Shown here piece by piece: positions 34,337 through 46,008 of a stretch of DNA of 64,000 nt. The translations under genes were made by a program, and so were the position numbers. Within the stretch, counting starts at the first letter, position 1, and each line of letters starts with the position of its first letter. The notes under the pieces were generated by a model that was given only the letters and a program-made list of their open reading frames with translations, was not told where the DNA came from and ran no database searches. The DNA is from Nyssa sinensis (Eukaryota; Streptophyta; Magnoliopsida; Cornales; Nyssaceae): positions 31,442,740-31,506,739 of the forward strand of contig CM018051.1 of the NCBI GenBank assembly GCA_008638375.1, in the 5' to 3' direction.

Positions 34337-36166
34337 GAGGTGTTGGGCTTCTCCTGTTTGAATTAAAAGAGAGACCCTTGGGCCTGTTTTATTTAAAAGT
34401 CATTGGGCCTTATGAGTAGAGCCCAACTGCTTGGGTTAAAAAAAAAAAAAAAAGAAAAGAAAAGCAAAAGGGACGCACAAAGGCGTCCCTGGGAATCGAA
34501 ATAGAGACCAAGCGCGTGAGGGGCAGAGCGCGTGCCATTCGGACAGGACACTCCTGTGTCCAATTATGCAATTAATATATATATATATATATATATATTC
34601 TTTTTTACAAATTAAATTGATTTAATTTAATTAAATGCTCCGAAATGGCCCGGAACCCAAATACGACAAGTCATATATGTTTTCCTACTATCTTGGACCT
34701 CCTAAGACCAACGGTGAGGTCCGCGACATGAGGCGAGGTCCCAAAAAAAAAATAAAAGACCCGTAGAACCCTTAAAAAAATTACGAAGATACCCCTGAGT
34801 TAAATTACAGCCGAACGAACTCTGAATTAAGTAAACAAATAGTGAAACTTTATTATTTTGAACATTTCGGACTCAACCGTGGAGTCCGATTTGTGAGGAG
34901 AGGTCTCGGGAAATGGGAACCCGTAAAAGTGCAAAATGACCATTTTGCCCTTTTAAGCTCGGATGTCCAAATTGAATTCCACAAAAGTCTAAACCTATTC
35001 TCTTCGACGTTCCGAACTCAACAGTAGAGTTTAATATGATGAAATAGAAACTTATAAATTAAAGACATAAAATTTGATGAGTAGCATCATTAAAGTGACA
35101 AACGGACTGAGTTACATTTTGTGATTTTAGGAACAATGAAGGGAAAGGAGAAGGCGGTCTAACCTTCTACTTCTTACTGTTAGTTTCATTACACTGCCAG
35201 CACTACTTCTTGGGGTTGAGACCAACCCGTCAAGTACGATATATTGTGCTAAGTAAGAAATAGAATTAAGCTTAGGAATAACTGCCATGTTGACTTGATG
35301 ATTCACATGTTAGTTTTATTGCTTATATGCTTATGTATTCCCTGTTACCTTTTTGAAAGTTGGTAATGAATGTGAATCGTGACTATGTGTATATCGCATG
35401 TGTTAGCATAGTGTGTGGATTATGTTTTTTTTTTTTTAGAATTGTTGGGATTATGAAATATGTGACTTGAAGCATGTGTTAAATGGACTATGCATGATAT
35501 GTGATCTTGATGAAAGGATTTTTTGATTTGAATGTTATTGTGTAATACATCATTTAAAGCATACTTCATGTGTGGATATGATGCTTTATTGAGATTGCAT
35601 TATGGTTTGGTGGAATCAAAGCATATTGGCATAGTATGATTCCTTAGACATGACATGACATGATATGACGTGACATTGCATTTGGTACCCGAACCAGTGG
35701 GAGCGACCCGCGAAGGGACATGATATTACATTTGGTACCCGAACCAGCGGGAGTGATCCGCGAAGGGACATGATATTGCATTTGGTACCTGAACCAGCGG
35801 GAGCGATCCGCGAAGGGACATGATATTGTATTTGGTACCCGAACCAACGGGAGCGATTCGTGAAGGGACATGACATTACATTGCATTACATGAGTTGACA
35901 TGGACATGACATAGATTTGACATGCTTGTGGCATAAAGGGGTGTGGGTGTTTCATGGACATTATCACTACATTACATGGATAATATGGATGGCATGTGGA
36001 TTATTGCTATTATGTGGCATGGACGATTTGGTAAGCATGTGGATTATTGTGATTACATTGCATGGATGATTTAGAATGCATGTAGAGATAATTGCACACT
36101 TGCACATGCCACGCCTTAGATTATGTTAATGAGTTGGATGACATGTAGATTATTGCTAGTATATTG
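34337..36166 (+). other. Middle piece of the D 5' LTR
   Basis: It matches 45734-47591 of the D 3' LTR nearly base for base. It holds a poly-A run (about 34439-34454), a TA tract (34577-34599), the palindrome GCAAAATGACCATTTTGC (34931-34948) and the 50-bp array. No gene is present; the 61-codon frame at 34842-35027 exists in both LTRs and is not protein-like. Confidence 0.9.
35671..35870. repeat. 50-bp tandem repeat, four copies, D 5' LTR
   Basis: TTTGGTACC recurs at 35681, 35731, 35781 and 35831, an exact 50-bp period. Each unit contains CCGAACCAGCGGGAGCGA-type sequence and CGAAGGGACATGA. The same array is at about 47080-47280 in the 3' LTR, so it predates the insertion of D. It gives repeated peptides on the minus strand that I do not treat as genes. 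Confidence 0.95.
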
Positions 36167-36770
36167 TGTCACGACCCGAAACCCACCCTAAGCAGATTAC
36201 TGGATCGCGACCGCCGTCCCGAGACCCGAGGATCTCGAGACAAGGCTCGCATATGCAGCGGTATCGAATAGATGTGCAACATACGTTTTGCGGAAGCGTG
36301 AAAAACTTTTTCTTTTCTTTTCTTATTTAAATTTACGCACATCCGTCCGATACTGCCGCTCTTTTCATAGCATACATGGTTACACATTCAGAGTATAACT
36401 AAAACTTAAAGACTTATAACATTAATACAATACATGTTCAGTTGCCCTGAGGGCTTAATACATATTCTTACATTGTCTACTAATACAAAGGTACTACTAG
36501 AGTTCATCGGTTCTTCAGAAGAACCACTTAAACATATCCTTCCAAAACAGCTAGACTCATCGCCATCGTCCTTAAGACCCTGTCTACTGAATCACCTGAA
36601 AGGGGGGTCCGAACAAAGTCTGGGTAAGCTAATCTAAGCTTGTGAGCAATTCCAGTATTCGTCATGGGGTTTTCAATTAGCAGTGGTTTAGTACATAAGA
36701 GTTTGTAAAATAATCACCGCCAATTGTTCGTATACTTTGAATACAGAATATATGCATTCCTTAAATCATG

Positions 36771-37130
36771 TAGCTTTGAAACATTTAAAGTATTCAAGCT
36801 AAACTCATACTTTGTCAAATAGAGTATATAACTCAAAACATATTGCATTTCGTAAAACAATAGCTTTGAAACATTTAAAGTATTCAAGCTATACTTATAC
36901 TTCGTCAAATAGAGTATGTAACTCAAAACATATACATTTCGTAAAACAATAGCTTTGAAACATTTAAAGTATTCAAGCTATACTTATACTTCGTCAAATA
37001 GAGTATATAACTCAAAACATATGCATTTCGTAAAACAATAGCTTTGAAACATTTAAAGTATTCAAGCTAAACTTATACTCATGAACTTCAAAACATATAA
37101 CATAACATGTATTTCTTAAATAGAGTATAA
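36771..37130. repeat. About 90-bp tandem repeat, four copies, LTR F
   Basis: TAGCTTTGAAACATTTAAAG starts units at 36771, 36861, 36950 and 37040, followed in each by TATTCAAGCT and, in most, a TCAAATAGAGTAT segment. LTR E has about three degenerate copies, and C (28087) and L (61899) have one each. Confidence 0.9.
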
Positions 37131-38938
37131 AAACTCAAAACATATTCATATTGAAAATGAGGGTAAAACCTGCTTCCATTTTCAAATCATTTGTCATCTT
37201 ATCACTTCCATTAGTGGAATCCGTTTCGAACCGGACTCCCATCTTACTTATAAATGGAGATATCTCATTTGCTTGGGGGAGTAGATCCTGCTACCGGGCA
37301 TTTGACAGTTAATTGAGTTCGTATGTAACCCAAAATCTTGTCACAGGGCAATTGAGTTCGTATGTAACCCAAGATCCTGTCTATGTGCTTATGCACCATT
37401 ATCTTAAAAAACATTTATCATGAAACTTTCCTCATAATTACTTTTCATAACTTCGTAAAATCTTCGTATACTTGAAATAAGCAAATTCAAGATATTTAAC
37501 AATAATTACATTTTAACTAGACATGCTAAAAAGTATTTGAAGGAAAACTGTTGTGGGAAAAACCAATCACTGAGCATGTCACAATATAAACAGAACAATT
37601 AAAAACTGAATCATGTAAATACTGAATTTGAAACTTCAAATACTTCATATCTTTAAACTTAAAACCTTTTCAAATCCATGGAGTTAAATCTCCAATTCAA
37701 ACACAGGGTTACTCACCTTGGTTCTTTAGGGTTAGTGCTAATAATGCGCTTTCCCACTTTCCTTGTAGTTCCTAAGAACAATTCATAAATATCTCATCAA
37801 CTTCACATTCATTGTAATATCATCTCGATATTCCTTAACTTATGCTTAAATCGTATTTGATCCTACAATGATTTCATAAATTCATATGTACTTAACGTAA
37901 CTCGTATTCTTAACCTATGACACAATTTAATGTGTTAGAAATTGAATTTATTTCAATTTATACTCTTCTGGGAGTTTCATTAACTTTAATTTAAAGTTAT
38001 TTATTTGACATGTTTACGTGTCGTGTCTTTTCGTATTTCGTTTCTCGTACACGCCTTAGTATTTGTACTTTGGCACTACTCTAATTTATAGTCATCTGAC
38101 AGATGCTATTCATCAAATTTTATGTCTTTTTATTTTAGACATTTCTTTTGGTCGAATAGACTCTACCATTGAGTCCGGAGTGTCCAAGAAAGTCGGTTTA
38201 GGCTTTCCAAGAATTTAATTTGGACTTTTATATGAAAAGGGCAAAATGGTCATTTTATCATTTTACGTGTCACATATTTCGTACTTCGTTTCGTAATTTG
38301 GACTCCATTTTTGAGTCCGGAATGTCAAAGAAAGTCAATTAGACCTTCCCTGCTTTTAATTTGACTTTTGAGGTACCAGGGGTAATTTGGTCATTTTACC
38401 CCCTTACGTGTCTTTATGTTCGGGACCTCATCTTGTGTCGTGGACCTCACCATTGGACTCAGAAGGTCCGAGATAGTAAGAGTACACTAATAACTTGTTA
38501 AATTTTGGTCAAGGGGTATTTTGGTCATTTACCCCTTACGTGTCTTTATTTTTCGGGCCCCATCTAGTAAAACGGACCCTACCATTGATCTCAGAATGTC
38601 CAAAATAGTAAAAATACACTATTCATATGCTTAATTTGGACTTCATTTGCTCTATTGATGACCCAAGGGCAAAATAGTAATTTTACTTATTTATTAAATA
38701 ATTAAATTAATTATTTAATTATTTAATTATTTTCCCAGGGGCCTTATTGCATAAATTTTCCCTCAGTTGGGCCTCAGTATAATTTTTCTGAAGCCCAGGG
38801 GTCAATCCGTAATAACCAAAAGTCTTGGTTTATTTGATTTTTAATTAAATTATAAAAACCAAAGGGTTCAGTTAAATTGGAAGTGAACCGGTCCGGTCTA
38901 GTCATAAACCAACTGGTTTATCCGGTTTATTTACATGT

Positions 38939-38963
38939 GGCTGACGTCATCATGACGTCAGCC
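38939..38963. promoter_or_regulatory. Double TGACGTCA palindrome in LTR F
   Basis: Its sequence is identical to that in E: arms GGCTGACGTCAT around one C. C (49245-49256) and L (63464-63475) keep a single GCTGACGTCAGC, which suggests the doubled form is a derived state or C and L lost half. Confidence 0.6.
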
Positions 38964-40793
38964 CTAGGTCTCATTTAAATTAACCACGACCCAAAACGTC
39001 GCCGTTCCATTTAATCGGTGGCAAGCCCAGAGGCTGCCACCTGTCCGAGTTGACTCAGCCACATTTTAAAAACGAGTCAACCCGTCGTCGTCTTCCCCAA
39101 TTGACCGACTGAAAAACCCTAGTTTCAGTTTCCCTTTTTCTTCTATTTCGTGACGTTTCACTCTATCATTCTTCACTGTTTTTGTCCCAAAATGTTCCTA
39201 AGGTTTATACAATTCGGTTGGCATTCATTTTGGAGTTTAAACATCTTCATATATTCGGTTTTAAACTTGATAATCCGAACTGTTATTTCGGTCGTTCATG
39301 CTTATTTCTTAACCAAATTTCATGGGATCTCGTTTGTTATGATCCCCTCTTCATGGGGATTCATATCTCGTTCTTAAATATCAAGTTAACTCAAAGTTTA
39401 AAGGATTGGGTCTTACACCCGCAACCTGCAACTCGATATTTGGAGGCCATTGTTTGTGATTTTTGGTCGCGGTCACACATTTTTTATAACCTTCATGGCT
39501 TCTTCTTGAAGCCTTGATACACCATTTTTGGTTTAGTTGCCATGGGTTCAGACCTGCTTCAAGCAAGGTCCTCCCATGGCGATTCTTCTGGGTCTCATGT
39601 TGTGAGTCGTTTTCATGGCCTAATTTCATGCTTAATACACGTCTATATAAATATTTAAGCATCATATACACAAATCATAACCTAATCTCTTAACACATGC
39701 AAAATATTCTAGAGAGAGAAAATGACAACTTTGAACATTTCTCACCTTTTTGGTCGTGGGTTCTAGGTCTTTTCTTTCTGATTTCCTTCCTCTTCTTCTC
39801 CTTCAGTTCCTTAGCTTTCTTTTCTTACGAAACAAGCATGCAATGCATGTTTGTTCCTTTTAAAGAAAAGGGAACCGACCTCTCTCTCTCCTCTATTCTC
39901 TCTCTCTCCTTTCTCTCTCTCTTCTTTCTGATTTCATAGCCCTACATAGCCTTCCCATCTCATAAATTTTGCTTTCCTTCTTTCCTACTTTACATTTAAT
40001 TTTTGAGATATTTATACATATAATATATATACATATATATACATATACACATATAAGACAACACACACACACACACACCAGCCGACACACACACACACAC
40101 CTTTTCACACATTGTTCACTCTTTTCATTTTATTTTATATATATGTATCATTCCTTGTGTACATGTATTTATATATATACATATTTATACACATTTGATA
40201 ATATATACACACAATACACCATAATGTGTGTGTTTGTGTGTTCAAATTTATTTAATCATAATTAGAGTTAATAATTTCATATAAATAATTAATTAATTAT
40301 TTAATTAATTATTTCCTTTGGTGTAAATATTTTTACACAATTTTCTTTAATCTCGAAATACGTGTCATATGACCCGGTATCCCGGGTCGGGATATTACAT
40401 ATTGTATGCATGATGTTGAATGCCATGTAGATATAACTGTACACTTGCACATGCCACGCCCTTAATTTTGTTTCTTGCATTAGCATTATATTGTACCAGC
40501 AGTTGAGCTGACCCATTCGTGGGACAAACATTTCAGATGACGCTCCCGGCACTTGAGACTTGAGGAAGTCTTGCAAAGTGGAGGAGATATGAACTTAGGA
40601 GGATATTTGGCCCGTTGGGGCATGTTTTGTGATGCACGGGCTTAAGCCCGAATGATGTATTATATGTGTATTGACAGAAGTGAATGTAAGTTAAGTGAAT
40701 CCATTAGATTGTCCTTTATTTACTTTATATTTTATTTACTTTCTGTTCGTTCAGTCGCGCCTCGGGTTCTTTAGAATTCGGGGCGTGACAACG

Positions 40794-40805
40794 TGGTATC
40801 AGAGC
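40794..40805 (+). promoter_or_regulatory. Primer binding site of element D
   Basis: TGGTATCAGAGC starts three bases after the LTR end at 40790. Confidence 0.95.
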
Positions 40806-41939
40806 CTAGGTTCGAATACTTAGGGACGGTGGGATGAGTTTAGACTTTCAGTTTAGTTGAGAGACTTTGGGTAGTATGTTTTATATGCGCGTGTTACCCG
40901 GGTGTACACGAGTGTACACTATACTTAACGTCCCGATGGATAGGGAGCCTGTGAATTGTTTGATGGGGTGGTTGACTGAGATTAGAAATGCATTACCATA
41001 TGCCTTATGGGATAGGCCGTGTGCCTAGTTATTGAGATATAGGTCGTGCACTTAGTTATCTATACGGTAGGCCGTATGCCTAATTATTTATGAGATAAGT
41101 TATGCACCTAGTTATCTATATGATAGGTCGTATACCTAGTTATTTATGAGGTAGGCCGTGGACTTGGTTATGTGCCTAGTTGGTTATGTTCCCGTACGTA
41201 TATGTGTGTTCTTGGAATGGATTGCATACTTGCATGTTTATGTGTTAGTTGTTGGTTGTGACTTGTTGATTGTGTAAGTGTGTGCTAGGTTAGTGACCAG
41301 TTTTCGTGGATTATAGTATTATGACTATGATATTTATACAGACTGGATTGGTCTCAGGTCTTGCGTTATAGTTGATGGATGGCGCCCCATCAGCCAGTAA
41401 CAAAAGGAGCTGTGATCCATGAAGGGTTATTACCTAGCTATAAAAGTAAGAAATAATAAAAGACACGCCAAAACCTTAAAATGTTAAAATAAGAATTTAG
41501 ACTTGTGGAGTTTTTTGAGTATGGAGTGGATGATGGATACTACGAGTGCTTACTTTAAAATTTTAGAGATGTTCTTGTGTTAAACCCTGTTTATGAAAGG
41601 AAAATGTCTTATTTTCGAATAACATTCACTTGGGGTGGAGTATTGGTAGGCTAGTTGAACACTAGCGTGACTAAAGTATGCATATGTCGTATTGTTTAAA
41701 TAAATTTGTTCCTTACTAAAGGCGGTGTTAGAACTCAGTATAAATTATTTAAAGTAACCAACGGGTGGGAATGGTTGACGTTAGTTATGTAGGTATTGAT
41801 TAGGCAAGTGTTATAACATGTTATATTCGTTACTTGTGAAGCGTGAGTTGTTGGCAAATACATGTTTAGTATTCGTCTGAATATCTATGTATAAATGTGA
41901 AGGGAGGTGTTAATATCTTTTTCTTGGACTTGTAAAATC
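40806..41939 (+). mobile_element. Leader of element D
   Basis: This is the untranslated stretch between PBS and gag. It contains a degenerate 28-bp tandem array (41011-41178) and otherwise no recognisable element or open frame. Parts near 41220-41350 (CTTGTTGATT...) resemble 43480-43560 of the same element. Confidence 0.7.
41011..41178. repeat. 28-bp degenerate tandem repeat, six copies, D leader
   Basis: TAGGCCGT-type starts occur at about 41013, 41040, 41068, 41096, 41124 and 41152, each followed by GCCTAGTTAT-like sequence and ATGAGA or ATATGA. It lies just upstream of gag. Confidence 0.75.
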
Positions 41940-43415
41940 ATGCCACCGAGACGAGCTCCTGTGAGAGTTGGACCATGTAGGCGGGGTAGGCCTAGGGCAG
42001 CTGCCCTACCTCGGCGTGGCGGACCCAGAGTTGTTACTCTTGAGCATAGCACAGCAGAGGAGGCTGTTGCTCCTGTTTCTGTACCAGCACCTGCTCCAGC
42101 TCCTGCCCCAGCTCCAGTAGAGGAGATAGAACAGACTGTTAACGCCAGAGACATGGCGGCCATGTTTCAGGAGTGCCTTCGCACTATCCGGGAGGCTATC
42201 CAGGAGGCGAGACCTACTAGTAGGGAGACACGGGATACCTTCGTGATGAAGGTGTTTTAGAGAATGAGGCCTCCCACATTTGCCGGACAGCCTGATCCAT
42301 TAGTCGCTGTGGAGTGGCTGAGGCAGATCACCCAGATTCTGGACTCCCAGGGGATTACTGAACCACACTTGAGGATCCGATGTGCCACCTTCCAGCTTAC
42401 AGACTTGGCCAGCCAATGGTGGCAATTGGCCGCTGGCAGGATCGATAGATTTGGTGAGGGATGGGACGCATTTGTGGCCATGTTCAATGACCATTATTTT
42501 CCATGGATTGCCAGGATTGGATTTAGGGAGGACTTTGAGACACTTCTCCAGGGGGACATGACAGTGACCCAGTACGAGTCCCGTTTCACTGCATTGGGGA
42601 GGTTTGCCCCACATATCATTGGAGAGGAGGAGTTGAGGGTTTACCATTTCCTCTAGGGACTGAAGACCTCTATCAGAGAGAAGTTGGCAGGTCACATTAT
42701 AGAAACCTATGAGGAGGCAGTGACCAGGGCCACGATAGTTGAGAGAGAGTTGGCTGACCTTAGATGGATTAGAGAGTCCCGAAAACAGAGTAGAGCGACT
42801 ACAGCGCAGGCTCATACATCTGTCCCAGTTTACGCCAGTAAGAGACCACCGAAGAGGTACCGGACTAGTACTTCTTCTGCACAGGCACCCCAAGGACCCA
42901 TTACTTGTTTTCTATGCGGACATCCTGACCATAGGTTTGCCAACTGCCCCCAGAGAGACCCTAGTCAAGGGTAAGGAGCCAGATCGGTCCAGATGTCATT
43001 CCCACCTCAGGCATAGAGTCAGGAGTGGAGAGCTCCTCAATTCTGTTATACTTGTCACCAGATAGGCCATGTAAAGGCCAACTGTCCTCGGGGACAGACT
43101 TCACAGGGCTTGCAGAGGCTGCCTCATTATCAGCCCATTCAGACATCTTTGCCCCTACCACAGTTAGACTATGGACCCCTTGCGCCACGTTTTCAGCCTA
43201 CACCTTCGGTGCAGAGCGTCAGGACCCCTGGACAGAGAGAGGGGGATAGGCAGAACCAGACCACCCAGGTCGCGTTTATGCAGTAGCGACACCTGAGGCA
43301 TCTACTTTCAGACCTCCTACGGTTCGAGGTATATTCATTGTTTTAGTTCTGGGATTAGAGTATTGATAGATTTTGGTGCATCTCATTAATTCGTGTTTAC
43401 CATGCTTATTCATGT
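41940..43415 (+). pseudogene. Gag and protease stub of element D
   Basis: Gag starts at ATG 41940 (MPPRRAPVRVG) with a basic head and a Pro-Ala run (PAPAPAPAPAPAP). The capsid part (PPTFAGQPDPLVAVEWLRQI, ASQWWQLAAG, FNDHYFP, MTVTQYESRF) and two zinc knuckles follow: CFLCGHPDHRFANC and, in the same frame, CYTCHQIGHVKANC (43044-43085). In-frame stops occur at 42258, 42654, 42972, 43014 and 43284. Just after, in another frame, a protease start is recognisable (RVLIDFGASH, where the family has DFGAS), followed by a stop. No RT, RNase H or integrase follows. Gag would form the particle; here it cannot be made full length. Confidence 0.85.
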
Positions 43416-44218
43416 ATCCGTCTATTCTTGTGATGGATTTTAATGCTTGAGTGCTGATGTGGTAGGCTACATGTTAGCCATTGGATGTTACTTGTTGATT
43501 TTATTGTGAGCATGCTAGTTTAATGCCTGTTATTGTACTGTGACTATGATTTCATATACAGATTGATTTATGTTGATGCATGTACAAGAATATGCTTAAA
43601 TGTGTTCATATGATTATGTGTAACAATTGATGAGTATACGTGATTTAATATGGTGAAGGATTTAACTGGTGTTTTGTTCTTTTGAGCCTGAGTACACTGC
43701 TTTAAATTTTATGATTATAGAAATTGAAACTGGGTTATTAAGTTGCATGGAGATGCGAGTGATGGGCTGATTATTATGTGTAGAGGATTTTGAGATATCC
43801 TTGGGAACGTGGGGATTTCCCTTTATTTTGTTATTATTGTGTTGAGTTATTGAGGGGGGTTATGATGCTGGGAGGTATTGGGAAGGATTGGCATTGATAA
43901 GTCGATAGGTTTTGAGAACTTCATTAGGTGTTGTGCCATATAGAATGGGTTGTACAGATGGGATCAGGACCAGACCCTAGTAGGGAGTGTGGGGATGTCT
44001 GCACACCGCTGCATTCTCGCCCAATTGGACGAGGTTCCTTCGGGGGGGAGAGAGAGTAATGGGAGAGGGTAATGCATTCCACGTTGCCTAGCTAAGAGAG
44101 AGGTGAACGATCTATAGGTAAGGTTGTGCACCTCCACGTCACAATGACATTTCGTATCACTCCTTCTGAATTTTGTCAAAGAAGTACTTTATTTTAAATT
44201 TCGGGACGAAATTTCTTT
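43416..44218 (+). mobile_element. Pol-less 3' internal region of D
   Basis: In the place of pol there are about 0.8 kb of non-coding sequence. The last part has TTTCGGGACGAAATTTCTTT just before the polypurine tract, a signature of Tekay/Del 3' ends. No integrase C-terminus or chromodomain is seen. Confidence 0.75.
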
Positions 44219-44231
44219 GAGGGGGGAAGGA
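44219..44231 (+). promoter_or_regulatory. Polypurine tract of element D
   Basis: GAGGGGGGAAGGA abuts the 3' LTR start TGTAATGACTTG at 44232. It is the expected primer for plus-strand DNA synthesis. Confidence 0.95.
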
Positions 44232-44291
44232 TGTAATGACTTGAAAATTTTTTTTTTGGAATAGATAAATATTTTTTTTTATTATTATTAG

Positions 44292-44323
<32 letters not shown>

Positions 44324-44740
44324 ACATTATTGTGTTATGTGTGTGAGGGTATATATGGTGAGGCATGTATATATGTATATGTTAACTGTGTGTTATGTGC
44401 ATATATTCATATACATATTTAATGTAATTAAATATGTATATATATGTATATGGATATATATATATATATATCAGCCGTGTGGTGCTGCGTGGTGTGTGTG
44501 ACACTTGTACAATATACATAAAATGTAAAAAAAAAAAAAATTATCAAGGTGGGACAAGAAATAGGAAAAGAGAAAAGAAAACAAAAGAAAAAGAGGAGGG
44601 AAAGGAAGTCAAATAAAGTGGCTGCAATAAGTATATATATTATATATGTGTGTTGTATAGTAGCAGGTTGCGTGAAGCAAGAAGAAAAGAAGAAAAAAAA
44701 AAAAGAAAGAGAGAAAAGAAAGTAGGGGCGGTGCAGGCAT

Positions 44741-44782
<42 letters not shown>

Positions 44783-45966
44783 GTGTGGTGTAGTATAGGT
44801 GCAGAGGAAGAGAGAACAGCGGCTACAGCGTCCCAGTAGTAGCTGCAGAATCAAGTGGTGATGGCAGGTAGTAGGTGTTGGAGTGTGCAGAGGGACTTCA
44901 GGGTCTGATTTAGAGAGAGAGAGAGAGAGAGAGTATTATATGTATATGCAAATAGGTTCACTGAGTTAGGAAGAAAATCAGAAAAATAGAGAGAAAGAGA
45001 GGAAACTACGTGGGAAGGCCGAGGGTCCAAGGAGCTTGAACCAGAGGTGAAGCAGAAGAGATGAGAGGTCGGCTAGAGAGAGAAATCCAGAAAAAGTGGT
45101 GAGTGGTTCCAGCTCTGATTTCTCATTCTTTTTGCATGTTAAATTATTTTGAGTTTAGGGTCTTGTAGTGTATCAAATGTAGATTATCTTGCAAAAAGAA
45201 CGATTGAAAAATACTGAAAAATAAAGAGGAACTTTGGAGTTGCAGGTTAGGAAAATTTTAGGGTTCATGGATATTTCATGCATAGAATCATGTTTAAATA
45301 ACTTTTATACAATCCTATAAAGATAGGAAGAATGTTAGGATGAATTTAGAAGCAAAAACAGTGATGAAATCACTGAAAAACTGAGGCTGCCGGAATCTGG
45401 GTTGGTGGCCGGAGAACTGATCTGGGTGTGGGTGAAACCAATGTGTTTAAAACTGAAATGTGTTCTAAAAGATTGCTTAAGGTCCTAGGGTTCATTTGGT
45501 AGGAAAAAGGGAAATTTTTGACGTGAAAATAGGAAGAAAAACATAAGGGTTGGTCGCGGTCTCCGGCGATATGGCCGGAGAAGACGACCGGAGGACTGAT
45601 CGGAGAATCGGGGGCGACCTGGGTCTCGTTTGGCCAGTTGATTTTGAATTGGGCCTATTTAATTGAAGGGGTTTGGGCCAAATTAAATTTTAAAGACTTG
45701 GGCTCTGATTTAAAAAGAAATTGGGCTGAGGTGTTGGGCTTCTCCTGTTTGAATTAAAAGAGAGACCCTTGGGCCTGTTTTATTTAAAAGTCATTGGGCC
45801 TTATGAGTAGAGCCCAACTGCTTGGGTTAAAAAAAAAAAAAAAAAACAAAAAAGAAAAGCAAAAGGGACGCACAGTGGCGTCCCTGGGAATCGAAACAGA
45901 GACCAAGCGCGTGAGGGGCAGAGCGCGTGACCATTCGGACAGGACACTCCTGTGTCCAATTATGCA

Positions 45967-46008
<42 letters not shown>

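Larger units (their letters stand above)
36167..40399 (-). mobile_element. Solo LTR F (4233 bp), family of C and E
   Basis: It runs TGTCACGACCCGAAACCC (36167) to GGGTCGGGATATTACA (40399) with a perfect TATTG duplication (36162-36166, 40400-40404). There is no PBS or internal sequence. It has four copies of a roughly 90-bp tandem unit (36771-37130), three repeated modules of about 137 bp (38150-38640), the double TGACGTCA palindrome (38939-38963), (AC)n tracts (about 40059-40100) and a TA-rich U3. It has no coding capacity. Confidence 0.97.
28740..40790 (+). mobile_element. 5' LTR of D, interrupted by solo LTRs E and F
   Basis: The LTR sequence is in three pieces: 28740-30231, 34341-36166 and 40405-40790. 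Each junction is placed exactly by comparison with the uninterrupted 3' LTR at 45733-45738 and 47587-47591. It contains a T-rich start with ATT repeats, TA and GA microsatellites (GA at 29396-29433, longer than in the 3' LTR) and a 50-bp tandem array (35671-35870). Confidence 0.95.

Noticed and set aside
35671..35870. CRISPR-like array
   Set aside because: Units are contiguous 50-bp repeats with no unique spacers; the genome is that of a plant.
35616..35967. Repeat-encoded minus-strand frames, also at 47025-47295
   Set aside because: They are by-products of the 50-bp tandem array; present in both LTRs only because these are copies.
39697..40265. Frames in pyrimidine-rich and AC-rich parts of LTR F
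   Set aside because: Low-complexity translation of CT and AC tracts; not conserved in E.
43025..43249. Frame overlapping the second zinc knuckle of D
   Set aside because: The knuckle is in the gag frame (43044-43085); this frame is a shadow.
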